Shown: piece by piece, positions 8,579 to 18,362 of the stretch
Position numbering within the stretch: position 1 is the stretch's first letter
Layout: every line of letters starts with the position of its first letter
NCBI GenBank assembly: GCA_039105265.1
Contig: JAPFFF010000023.1
Location: 1,426,001-1,490,000 of the forward strand
DNA length: 64,000 bases
DNA from: Tritrichomonas musculus
Taxonomy: Eukaryota; Parabasalia; Tritrichomonadida; Tritrichomonadidae
Direction: 5' to 3'
Notes under the pieces: generated by a model
What the model saw: the letters and a program-made list of their open reading frames with translations, nothing else
The model's database searches: none
What the model was told of the DNA's origin: nothing
Translations under genes and position numbers: made by a program

Positions 8579-10194
8579 ATGAAGTCAAAAAAAGTAGGTG
8601 ACTACATACTTGGCTCTCGGATTGGCTCTGGAAATAGAAATGAAGTCATACTTGCAGTCCACGAAACAGATGGGAAACAATTTGTCGCCAAAAAAATCAA
8701 AAAAGTGATATTAGAAGGCAAACCAAAGTCTCAGCTCAAAATCAGGTATGAAATTGCTTTATTAAGTCTTCTTGATCATCCGCATGTTACTAAACTGATT
8801 GATGTTTTAGAATCATCAAGCAATCTTTATATCATTTTTGAATATGCTAGAAAAGGCGAACTTTTAGATTATTTAATTGAACGAAAAAATCTACAAATTC
8901 CAGAAGCACTTTATATTTTCCGAGAAATGGTTTACGGACTTGATTATCTGCATAATCACAATATTGGAGTAGATCTCAAACCTGAAAAAATTTTACTCGA
9001 TGAATTTGGCCATGTTAAACTGTCTGTTTTTGGTTTCACAGAATGGTGGAAATCAAACTTAGCTGAGCGTGGTGTTGCAAATCCATGCTACATTGCACCT
9101 GAAGTAATTCTAGGTCAATTATACGATAAAAGAAGTGCAAATGTATGGAGTTGTGGTGTTATTTTGTATTCTCTTCTTACAGTATGTATTTTATATTTTT
9201 ATATTCTCTCTCAAAAATTTATTTTTTGTTTAGATATGATTTGAATCTTGCATTTTTTTCTATTAAAAAAAAAAAAAATTTTGAGTGAGAAAAAAAAAAT
9301 ATTTTGATTTTGTTTTATTTTGCTAATATTCAGGGGAGGCTTCCTTTTGATGAACCATCTATTCGTACGCTTTTAATGAAAATTAAAAAAGGTGCTTTTA
9401 ATATGCCAGAACTGCCAGATTCAATTCAAGATCTTATTTCACGCATGCTGACTGTGTCGGTTGAGAAACGAATTACAATTAGAGAGATTCAAAACCATCC
9501 GGCTTTTCAAATTGGCCTTCCAGATAATTACATCATACCAAAGCAACTTCAAATTCGTCATTTCAAGTGTTCAATTGATCCTTCAACAGTTGGTTGTGAA
9601 TTCTTTGTGATACTCAAGAATCTCGGTTACAACAATGACGAAGAAATCAAGCAAGATTTGATTAAGCCAAGTTTCACAGCAGCAAAGGCTTATTACTTGA
9701 TGTTTGATAAAAGTTTTGCTTACAAATCAATTGAATGGACAAATTCTGATTCAGATGATCAAAGAGAAATATTTAATAAAGATCCACAAATAAATTGTTG
9801 CTTAAATGATCAAATAGAAAGGAAATTTGATCGTAATTTTGTGGTTATAAGGCCAAATTGGTTTGTTGTTGTTTCGCATGATCTCAATAATAATGAAGAA
9901 AGAAATCTTGAACATGAATTTAAAGATATTCAAATCAAACTTGAATATCTAATGAAAGAAATGCAATTATTTTTAACAAAAAATGATTTTAAATGGTTTC
10001 ACAAAAGTGACATTGAATTGATTGTTAAGTCATCTAAATCAGATATGTGTGTGATTTTAACATGCAGTTATCAATCGATTGCAGTAATCAAGCTAAATTT
10101 GATGCTAATACAAGGAACAGAGGAACAATTTAATGAATTTATAAGAGAAATAAATACTTGTATATCTTCACCTAATCAGAATGAAAATCAGTAA
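8579..10194 (+). CDS. CAMK/AMPK-like pseudokinase, one intron
   Basis: Two exons, 8579-9181 and 9334-10194, join in phase to 487 residues. The N-lobe has GSGNRNEV (residues 16-23) and VAKK with Lys38. The C-lobe reads NIGVDLKPEKILLD instead of HRDLKPEN, and VFG (150-152) instead of DFG, so the HRD arginine, the metal-binding Asn and the DFG aspartate are all lost. Catalysis is therefore unlikely. The APE (IAPEVILG), SANVWSCGVIL and LLTGRLPFDE motifs are kept; the last is formed across the splice. Layout and the LPFDEP / RMLTVSVEKRITIREI motifs are CAMKL/SNF1-like. The C-terminal third (about 350-480) may be a KA1-like membrane or regulatory domain, which is inference. No lesion is seen, so it may act as a scaffold. 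Confidence 0.85.
9182..9333 (+). other. Spliceosomal intron, 152 bases
   Basis: The donor is GTATGT immediately after codon ACA. The acceptor block GCTAATATTCAG (9322-9333) has the same 12-base layout as the trichomonad branch-point/3' site consensus (A/G)CTAACACACAG. Removal restores the kinase motif LLTGRLPFDE without a frame change; reading through meets a stop at 9242-9244. It is the only intron I can support in the window. Confidence 0.88.
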
Positions 10195-10319
10195 AATATT
10201 GAAAATAAAAAATAGGGGACTTAATAAGCAAATGTGACTTTTTCTAAGAACATTCAAATAATTGAATGAGAATAATTTTATAGAACGAGATAAGCCAGAA
10301 CTTGAAATTCTATAAATTG

Positions 10320-10350
<31 letters not shown>

Positions 10351-10529
10351 CAATAGCAAAAAAAACATCAAAGACGTTAAGTCACTTAAAATAATCATAT
10401 TTTTTGAAATGTAATGAAAATCAAACAAAGAAGCAAAACTTAAAAATCAGAAATTTAAATTTAAATAAGATGCTTTATTGATTTCCTTTTAATTATTCTT
10501 GCCAAAAAAAAAAAAAAAAAAAAATGTTT
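10195..10529. other. Convergent spacer with long A runs
   Basis: It separates the 3' ends of two convergent genes. It holds A27 at 10324-10350 and A21 at 10504-10524, the latter just beyond the stop codon of the ubiquitin-like fusion gene. Nothing else is seen. Confidence 0.7.
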
Positions 10530-11321
10530 TTAATCTATTATTTGAGATCCACCCCATTCTAATACATAAAAACCTCGACGTTCAATTTTGAACTTATCAA
10601 TTTTTTGTTCAGGCATGCTTTTTTTCTCATTCAGCAATTTAAAAGTAATGAATATTCTCCGAATAAAATCAGGCTTTGGTTCAATTGATATGTGAGCCCG
10701 ATTTTGGTAGTCTTCATCTTGGAACTTTATAAGGACAAAGTTGCTGTGTTCCATTTGAGGGCACCAGTATGTTATAAAGTCATTAGCTTCTCGTTCTTTA
10801 AATCCAAGATAATTAAGTTTATCTTCGAAAAACTCATATATTTTTGAACCTTCAACAACAAATCCTTCATCAATTTCGAATCCATTGTAAAATACGCACT
10901 CCCAAAACAAATAATAGTGTTTTCTCTGATTATATTCAATATCGCCGTTTCGATTTGCTTTAACAATCCAAGTTTCAGTATCATCATTGATTATTGGGTA
11001 TCTTGATGTTATTTTGCCATCTTCTTTTTTCATTTCAACTTTAACTTTGATATCAAAATTATCATATTCGGGATATAAATAAATGACTGGTTTCCCTCCT
11101 TTTAAATTTATAATCATATTTAAAGAAGAATCTTTTTGAACTGAATAATATTCAAGCGTATATTCATTCTCCAATTTGTGAACTCCATAATATAATGTCT
11201 GACTGCATATAGGAATGCCTTCCTTGTCTAATATCTTTGCTTTGACATCTAAAATATAATCAGTTGGCTCTGTTTCTAATGTTATATGTTTTTCTGTTTT
11301 CGTTTTTATAAAAATTTGCAT
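10530..11321 (-). CDS. Ubiquitin-like domain fused to a KPVIYLYP domain
   Basis: 263 residues from a clear ATG. Residues 1-76 align with ubiquitin without gaps: MQIFIKT at the start, VKAKI, DKEGIP, and LKGG with the two glycines at 75-76. Lysines 6, 11, 27, 29, 33 and 63 are kept; 48 is His, Ile44 is Tyr and Arg72 is Asn. Residue 77 begins KPVIYLYPEYDNF, the signature of a domain I recall from uncharacterised bacterial and some fungal proteins. Further matching blocks are YYLFWECVF, GFVVEG, REANDFITYWCPQM and GFYVLEWGG. The layout copies ubiquitin-ribosomal protein precursors, so cleavage after Gly76 is conceivable. Function unknown. It is intact and convergent with the pseudokinase gene. Confidence 0.85.
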   Translation of the reverse strand: MQIFIKTKTEKHITLETEPTDYILDVKAKILDKEGIPICSQTLYYGVHKLENEYTLEYYSVQKDSSLNMIINLKGGKPVIYLYPEYDNFDIKVKVEMKKEDGKITSRYPIINDDTETWIVKANRNGDIEYNQRKHYYLFWECVFYNGFEIDEGFVVEGSKIYEFFEDKLNYLGFKEREANDFITYWCPQMEHSNFVLIKFQDEDYQNRAHISIEPKPDFIRRIFITFKLLNEKKSMPEQKIDKFKIERRGFYVLEWGGSQIID

Positions 11322-11932
11322 TTGAATTAAGTGAAATCATAATGATTTTGGGCTGAAATAAAAAAAAAAATGCCATATTGAAGTTCAATTCAATAAACTT
11401 TTGTTTTTGCTTATTATGTTGAGAATCGATATCAAAAGCGTCACTTTTATGCTTCAGACACCAAAATCAATTTAATAATCTGATATCAAGTGAGTAACTT
11501 TTCTTCCTTATTTTGTGTTTCAAGTTCTCTGTTTCTTCATCCACAAGATTGAATGATTACTCTAATTCAATGATCTCAGGTAGATGATAGTAATCTTTCC
11601 ACTTGTCCCATTGTGATCTCAACAGTTCCGCTGACAAGGAGTTGCTCAAGATTCTCTTAATTAAAGCAGTATTTTTCGATAAAGTAGTTCTGAAGAGTAA
11701 ATAAAAGTGTAAAAAAAAAATATTATCCTTAAATATTTGATAGGTATTCGAACTCGTACTCATATTTTTCCTCTCTGTTTGAGTTAAATTGATTGTTATC
11801 CTTTTATTCCTTTTTTAAAAGAAAAAATAATAGCGAAATGGTATTTGGTTCATAATGAAATAGGACGATTAAAAAGTAGTCAAAAGTTGAAAAATTTTTG
11901 TTGGAAATTTTTTATAATATTTATATTAACTG
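11322..11932. other. Spacer with a doubtful 68-codon frame
   Basis: A minus-strand frame at 11557-11763 (ATG start, ending LRSQWDKWKDYYHLPEIIEL) has more complex composition than the surrounding spacer. It could be the tail of a degraded gene. I recognise no family and do not call it a gene. Confidence 0.3.
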
Positions 11933-12967
11933 ATGAAAGAGTCGTTATCGAAAGCTGATATAAAGGAAAAAGCTAATTCTATTTTGTCGCAAATGACCTT
12001 AGAAGAAAAGGTTGGACAATTATTTTTTATTCATTATCCTCTCTCTAATCCTCAAGAAAGCATATCTAAATACCACATTGGTGGATATCTCCTATTTGCG
12101 ATAAACTTTTCATTTAAAACCAAAGAGCAATTAATTGACGAAATCCAACTTTTACAACGTAATTCGAAAATTCCACTTTTTCTAGGCGTCGATGAAGAAG
12201 GAGGAACAGTTACTCGTATAAGCAGATATGCTCAATTTCGTTCTACTCGATTTTTATCGCCACAAAAACTTTACGAAACTGGTGGATTTGAACTAATTAA
12301 AGAAGATACAATTGAAAAGTGCCAACTTCTTCATGAACTCGGTCTCAACGTAAATTTTGCGCCTGTTTGTGATATTTCAGAAGATCCTAATGATTTTATT
12401 TACCTTCGTTCGTTTGGCAAAGATGCTAATCAAACTTCCGAATATATAAAAACGGTTGTAACGGTTATGACAGATCAAAAGATAGCGTCAGTATTGAAGC
12501 ACTTTCCAGGTTATGGCAATAATAAAGACACCCATAGTGAAATTTCTATCGATAACCGTCCATTTGACGCTTTTATTTCTTCTGATTTTGTTCCATTCAA
12601 AACTGGAATCGAATCGGGTTCGAACATCGTCATGTTTTCGCATAATGTCATGTCTTGTGTTGATGACAAACTTCCTTCTTCATTGTCTCTTCGTGTGCAT
12701 GAGATGCTGAGAAATGAACTGAAGTTTTCTGGTTTGATAATCACTGACAGTTTGCATATGAGCGCAGTGAAGCATTACGGAAGCAATGCTGAGATTGCTG
12801 TGCTCGCTGTGCAGGCTGGAAATGACCTAATTTGCTGCAGCGATGCTGATGTAATGTGGCCGAGCGTTTTGAAGGCCGTCAAAGATGGAAAAATTACCGA
12901 AGAGAGAATAAACGAGTCCGTTCAACGTATCTTGGAAGTGAAGATCTCAATGGGACTCATCAAATGA
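11933..12967 (+). CDS. GH3 beta-N-acetylglucosaminidase (NagZ-like)
   Basis: 344 residues, the usual length of single-domain bacterial NagZ-type enzymes. Visible motifs: MTLEEKVGQLFF (21-32), GVDEEGGTVTRI (85-96) with the substrate-binding DxEGG, KHFPGYGNNKDTHSE (189-203) with the His-containing acid/base loop typical of this GH3 subgroup, and LIITDSLHMSAV (268-279) with the nucleophile Asp272. It removes non-reducing beta-linked N-acetylglucosamine, for example from muropeptides or chitin-type oligomers. There is no signal peptide, so it is probably cytosolic. ATG 11933 is the first start and gives the family N-terminus. The gene is intact. Its closest look-alikes in my memory are Firmicutes enzymes, so transfer from bacteria that the protist ingests is likely. 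The 3' half is visibly more GC-rich than the 5' half. Confidence 0.9.
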   Translation: MKESLSKADIKEKANSILSQMTLEEKVGQLFFIHYPLSNPQESISKYHIGGYLLFAINFSFKTKEQLIDEIQLLQRNSKIPLFLGVDEEGGTVTRISRYAQFRSTRFLSPQKLYETGGFELIKEDTIEKCQLLHELGLNVNFAPVCDISEDPNDFIYLRSFGKDANQTSEYIKTVVTVMTDQKIASVLKHFPGYGNNKDTHSEISIDNRPFDAFISSDFVPFKTGIESGSNIVMFSHNVMSCVDDKLPSSLSLRVHEMLRNELKFSGLIITDSLHMSAVKHYGSNAEIAVLAVQAGNDLICCSDADVMWPSVLKAVKDGKITEERINESVQRILEVKISMGLIK

Positions 12968-13436
12968 TAATTCTTAGTTCGATGATTCAGTCGTTGAAAC
13001 CAATCTCATCATTCAATGATATATTTAATAAAAAAAAAATCAAAAATTAATTAAATAATGAAATAAGTTATCATTAAATTAAAATTTGTTTATCTTTTTT
13101 GATATTAAAAGAATATTTTTTAAAAAACGAGATGAGGAATAATACGAGTGGAGATTTCACTTCTTTTTTGAGATTCATGAAAACTAAGTAAATTAAAAAG
13201 TTGTACTTTTTTACGAGATTTAATTTATTTGTGTCTTCATATTTTTACTAAGCTTAACAACTAGGGAATAACTCCAGATGCCTCCAATGAAGTAATTTTT
13301 TAATTTGTTTAAATATTGAAGTAAATAATATAGATATAATAAACAAAATATTAGTTTGTTTTATTCTTTATTTATTGAGTTATGAAAAACTAAAAAACTT
13401 GCTGACCACCCTATAATTATTTACAAGCCAAATCCT
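12968..13436. other. AT-rich convergent spacer
   Basis: No frame or repeat of note between two convergent 3' ends. Confidence 0.6.
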
Positions 13437-14826
13437 TCATAAAATAGCGACGTAATTAAAGGCCTTTAATTCTTCATTTTCATCTTTAATTTTCTTTAAT
13501 GGCATTGTCCTCCTATCATGATTATAAATCAAGTCATGGTCCTTATAAAAAGAAAATCTTTCGTCAAAAACCGAAGCATCTCCAAAATCTAAATTTGTGA
13601 TTGTTTGAGTAATAATTGTAAACAATTCATTCGATTGGCAAGAATATTTCTTAATTTCATTCTGCATACTCTCGAAATTCAATCCAAATTTCTTAACCAA
13701 TGCCAAGCATAGCAACTCGAATACATCATAAAAATCGTTGGAAGCATTGCAACAATTCAATTGATTTGTCAATGCTATTTTTAATCAATTCCTTGTGAAG
13801 ATACATGTTAGCTAGATTATACATTGATAGCAAATCATTATATTTACGAATTCCATCAGTGAAATATTCAATAGAAAGACCAATATTTTTACCAAATTCA
13901 CCGAATCCATCCTTATAGATGACTCCGAGGTTGTTTTTCGCGTATTGGTCTTTGAATGAGGATGCCTCTTTGTAATGACTTATTGATTTACTTGCGTCAT
14001 TTTCTACTTGATAAATGTAGCCAAGAATGAAGTCAGCTTGCTTGTGTCCATTTTCCGATGAGCGAGACAATAAATCAATTGCTTTATTTGCATTCCTGGG
14101 AACATTTATGCCTACATAATAAAGCCAGCCAAGCATCATTTGTGCCTTTATTTCATCATTCTTTGCAGCAAGAGTCAAATAATATAAAAACTTTTCATTA
14201 CAATCCGACTTGTTATTTAAACTCGAATAAATGATAGCAAGCCAAAATTGGGCTGAAAGGATGCTTGCAGCAGCATCTGTTAAATAATAAATTGCTTTAT
14301 TTGTATTAAAAAATTGACTTTCAAAATAATAGATTTCTCCAAGATAATATTTTGCTAAAGTTTTGTTTTGATTCGCTCCCAAAGTAAAATATTTGATTGC
14401 TTTGTTTATGTCATGCATATCTTCATAATAAATCAATCCGAGAAAAAGTTTTGAATTTGGAAAATTCCAGCTCAAGCATTGTGATAAATAATAAATGGAA
14501 CGATTGATATCTCGAGAAACAATGTTTCCTTGATAGTAAAAGACAGGAAGATTATACAGCGATTGGATGTTGCCTAAATCAGCAGCTCGAGATAAGTAAG
14601 ATAAACCACGATTAGCATCAAGCTGAACTAACTTTCCTTGGCAATAAATGACGCCAAATGAATTCAATGCTTTTACGTGGTATTGTCTTGCATGGAGTTC
14701 CAAATAAAAAAGAGTCAACTTCATGTTACAAAGAACAAAAGTGTTTAAATAATAAATAGTGCCGAAATCATATTGTGCTTCTGAAATGTTTTGATTTGCT
14801 GCACATGTATATAATTTTGAAATCAA
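13437..14826 (-). pseudogene. Sel1-repeat protein fragment with a frameshift
   Basis: About ten Sel1-like units are recognisable, e.g. AAKNDEIKAQMMLGWLYYVG, YAKNNLGVIYKDGFG and LLSMYNLANMYLH. The frame begins at a TTG within CAANQN with no ATG in place, so the 5' part is lost. Near 13735-13760 the match passes from SIDKSIELLQCF to a second frame, NDFYDVFELLCLALVKKFG, which runs to TAA at 13437. That is a one-base shift or a sequence error. There is no kinase domain. It is clearly related to the Sel1 relic at 5.8-6.8 kb (shared YKEAS..., NNLGVIYK and GFG blocks). Confidence 0.85.
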
Positions 14827-15012
14827 GAAAAAAAATTTGTTTATCTTTATTTTAAAAAAGTTTGAAAAATTAATGATTTCAAATATTTATTCATATATGA
14901 TGAAAATTGAAGAGAAGCACTAAGCTGATGAAATTCATTTATTTCAACATCAAAACTCACATCGATGTCAATAATCAATGAAATCAATAAACAAAAAGCG
15001 CTAATATTTTTA

Positions 15013-17778
15013 TTAACATGAAATAAAATCAATGATTAATAATTGTAGATCATTTCTTATTTCTAAAAATAAGTTAACAATTGCATTTTCCATCAAATCA
15101 ATTGATTTTTTAATATTTTTATCAAATTCATTCATTATATTGCTAAACAATTGATTATGATGGAATAAAAAAGAATAAATCAAAAATGCTGGAAGAACTG
15201 CAGCAGATCCAGATTTCAAATAAGCATATAAGAATATTTTTTCTTCAGCATTAATAATATTATTTTTCAAAGATCGGGTAATTTGTGAGATTTTTTGTGT
15301 AACTTTGGAGATAACTAGTAGTTGATCATTTAAAGGAACCTGATAAACATTTTTAAGAGTTAAAACTAAACTATTAATAATATCATTTCTAATTCCTTGA
15401 AAATTAAATTCATTAATGTACCTGTCAGCATTCGATATTTCGTCCTGAAAATAAATCTTAAACTTCTGCAGTAATTGCTTCTCGTGTAACAAGTTTCCAA
15501 ATTTTTTGGAAAAGTGAACTTCCTTGTAGCTCATCAATTGAAAATATGGATTTAATAAAGAAGACTCAGAATTATTAATAAAGTATTGAAAATGATTGAT
15601 ATATTGTTTTGAATAACCACAATTATTGCGTCTATCGTTGTTTGAAAAAGTGAAACTGCTTGTTATAATAGATGAGATATGGCTCAGAAAAATCTCTTGT
15701 CGCTGCTTGAATGTGAAATAAATGAGATTGAGTTTTGACTGGTTTATTCGGACTGATATGAATTTCTCAATCATTTCAGCCCTCTCTTCGTAGTCGTTAA
15801 TAAATGTCCTCTGAAAAAGTGAAATATTTCTTTGATTTAAGTTACTGTCACTTAACTCGCAAAGGAACTTCATCAAATCGCCATTCTTACGCTCCCCAAA
15901 TTCTCTAAGCATAGATTCGTCAGCACAACAAACTTCATCATTATCATTATAATTAGTATTACTGTTGTTATCATTATAATTAGTATTACTGTTGTTATCA
16001 TTATAATTAGTATTACTGTTGTTATCATTATAATTACTGTTGTTATCATTATAATTAGTATTACTGTTGTTATCATTATAATTACTGTTGTTATCATCAT
16101 AATTAGTATTATCATTATTGTTGTTATCATTATTGTTGTTATCATTATTGTTGTTATCATTATTGTTGTTATCATTATTGTTGTTATCATTATTGTTGTT
16201 ATCATTATTGTTGTTATCATTATAATTACTGCTGTTATCATCATAATTATGGTTGGTATTTTTACCTTTGCTGTCTGTTTGGTTTTGCATTGTGCTTTTT
16301 ATGTCGGCTAGAATGAATCCGCTTTTGTCGTTTTTGAGATTATATTTTGACATAAAGCTGTCATATGTTCCAAATTCCTCGTAACAATCATTTGCATCGT
16401 CATGTTCTTCTCCATTATCAGGTCGGTCGCCGTCATCTACGATGATTTTCTGCACCCTGCTCCTCTCTCTACTTTGGCTTATCGAGATCTGCTTGTTTTG
16501 AATCAGCTTTATTGTCTTAGTCACGCCTTGTATGTTCCTATCAATTTCCTTCATCAAATTCAAATTTTGTAAAGAGCTATGATATTGTGTTGTGAATTCA
16601 ATTAAATACGGTTTTAAAGAATTGTTCTGAATTAAATTTTCTTCAAAAAGTGATGCATTGAAGCAATTCGAGCTCTTCATAATTGACAGAATCATTCTTT
16701 CGCCGAACCCTGAAATAAATAGGAAGAACTTATAACGATGTAACTTTTTTTCAATTGACTGATATGTGAACGAAAAAGATTTACGACCAATTATCTTCTG
16801 AATATAAATTGAATAAAATTTTGTCCTAAATTCTGGATTCAATTTCGTTGTAAAGCATTGAAAAGCGTCCATTATGTCTTTCTTAGATCTCACACAATCA
16901 CATTTCATCTCATAATTGCTCTCGAGATAAAGAGCGAGGTTGTTTTGAAGGACTCGAATCATGAAAAAATTCATAAAAAAGTCAAAATTTCGATATTTAT
17001 TGACGTATTTGATTATCTTGATGTGATAAGGTGTCAAATACTGGCTAGAATATTCAAGACTCTCGCAAATGAATTCATGAACAGAGCCGTTATGAAATGA
17101 AGTATTGAATTTATTGACCAAATATAAAAACAATTTACAAAAACTATGAATAAAATGTGGAAAACCGTTAAAAAAAGTGCTGAACATGATTCCTTCTACA
17201 TCATTCAATGAACCATTCAAAAGGTGATCGGTATTGTTTGTTTTTCTGTCTTTTTCATAAGAAGCATAAATCATTGTCATCATTAATAATTGATAAGCTC
17301 CTTCAATCATCTCAGTAAATGAGAAATACCCAAATAATGACGGATATATTACTGTTCCAAAATATTCTGAATTGAATAGAGGTTGTTTTTTTGGTAAAAA
17401 ATAATGATGAATACCAAAGCTAAAGATTTTTAAACTAGATAAGGTATTACGAATTAGATCTTGGCATCGAATTATTTGATAAGATGAAATATTTTGTCGA
17501 GCAAAAGCATTATAAGAGGTTTTCTCAGGGATTAAAAAAGAAATAATTTCTTGAAATTGATTGAAATCATCTTTTTGGATTTTTGTAAAGAAATTATCGT
17601 TTTTGATAAAATATTGATTAATAAATAAAAGAATAAATGAGTTTCTTCCTGTAAGTACAATTTGATTTAACAAATTTGTTAACTGGATTTCGAGATCATA
17701 AAATATCTTCTCTTTCTTTATATATAAATAATTATGTAATGATTCTAAATAATTTGATTTCTTTCTCAACTCTTTCAT
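15013..17778 (-). CDS. Large Asn-rich protein of unknown function
   Basis: 921 residues from ATG 17778, uninterrupted. The N-terminal about 470 residues are mostly alpha-helical and rich in Phe, Tyr, Ile and Asn (e.g. YLTPYHIKIIKYVNKY). A charged linker (SRERSRVQKIIVDDGDRPDNGEEHDD in outline) leads to an Asn/Asp tract, and about 300 further helical residues end in DFISC. I recognise no domain; N-terminal similarity to trichomonad RasGAP- or VPS9-type proteins crossed my mind but cannot be supported. The intact 2.7-kb frame and an internal stretch with ordinary codon use argue for a real gene. No transmembrane segment is evident. Confidence 0.8.
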   Translation of the reverse strand: MKELRKKSNYLESLHNYLYIKKEKIFYDLEIQLTNLLNQIVLTGRNSFILLFINQYFIKNDNFFTKIQKDDFNQFQEIISFLIPEKTSYNAFARQNISSYQIIRCQDLIRNTLSSLKIFSFGIHHYFLPKKQPLFNSEYFGTVIYPSLFGYFSFTEMIEGAYQLLMMTMIYASYEKDRKTNNTDHLLNGSLNDVEGIMFSTFFNGFPHFIHSFCKLFLYLVNKFNTSFHNGSVHEFICESLEYSSQYLTPYHIKIIKYVNKYRNFDFFMNFFMIRVLQNNLALYLESNYEMKCDCVRSKKDIMDAFQCFTTKLNPEFRTKFYSIYIQKIIGRKSFSFTYQSIEKKLHRYKFFLFISGFGERMILSIMKSSNCFNASLFEENLIQNNSLKPYLIEFTTQYHSSLQNLNLMKEIDRNIQGVTKTIKLIQNKQISISQSRERSRVQKIIVDDGDRPDNGEEHDDANDCYEEFGTYDSFMSKYNLKNDKSGFILADIKSTMQNQTDSKGKNTNHNYDDNSSNYNDNNNNDNNNNDNNNNDNNNNDNNNNDNNNNDNNNNDNTNYDDNNSNYNDNNSNTNYNDNNSNYNDNNSNTNYNDNNSNTNYNDNNSNTNYNDNDEVCCADESMLREFGERKNGDLMKFLCELSDSNLNQRNISLFQRTFINDYEERAEMIEKFISVRINQSKLNLIYFTFKQRQEIFLSHISSIITSSFTFSNNDRRNNCGYSKQYINHFQYFINNSESSLLNPYFQLMSYKEVHFSKKFGNLLHEKQLLQKFKIYFQDEISNADRYINEFNFQGIRNDIINSLVLTLKNVYQVPLNDQLLVISKVTQKISQITRSLKNNIINAEEKIFLYAYLKSGSAAVLPAFLIYSFLFHHNQLFSNIMNEFDKNIKKSIDLMENAIVNLFLEIRNDLQLLIIDFISC
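15940..16250 (-). repeat. Asn/Asp-coding microsatellite array
   Basis: Tandem 15-base units of the type AATGATAACAACAAT give DNNNN repeats, followed by a second, longer unit giving DNNSNTNYN and DNNSNYN. The array stays in frame within the 921-residue protein; its length probably varies between strains. Confidence 0.93.
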
Positions 17779-18362
17779 ATATCAACTTTTATTTGAATTT
17801 CAAACTTGTCACAAAATTTTATTAAAATTCAATTTGAAAAAATTAAAATATATTAGAAATTTTAAGTGATACTGTATTAAAATACAATAAAATTTCAATT
17901 AAATTTTGTTTTAGAATAAAATAAAAATAAAAATGCATATAATTCAACATTTATTAACGAGAAAAAAGCACAAAATTTGCTTTTTCAAAATTTAAAATTA
18001 TTTCAACATTCTATCATTTTCAAAAAACAAAATATGTGATGTATGATTTTTTATCATTCATACCATCAGGAGAAAGTTAAATATTTCTAAAAAAATCATT
18101 GAATAACAATCATTCATATAATATGAATCATTTTAGAGAAATTATTCATTATTTTATATAAGATAATTCATATCTTAACATAATTCGTACCTAATTGTTT
18201 GCTTGGATGAAAAATGATTAAAATAGCTGTAAAAATGCATTTTTATAATGAAATTTCAAACTTTTGAATAAATTGAATTTTATAAACTTTTTGAACTAAC
18301 TTAGCTAAAAAATTCAATTTAAAAATTTAAATACTAAATATTGATTCAAATATTAGTTGTAA
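17779..18362. other. AT-rich divergent spacer
   Basis: The shared 5' region of two divergent genes. No coding content; no convincing initiator motif on either side. Confidence 0.6.

Noticed and set aside
10324-10350. A27 run as a retroposed poly(A) tail
   Set aside because: No gene-like sequence precedes it on either strand without another explanation and no target-site duplication is visible; long A runs are common in the spacers.
11557-11763. 68-codon minus-strand frame as a gene
   Set aside because: Possibly a gene tail, but no family, no conserved start context and a long T/A run inside; left as a remark in the spacer entry.
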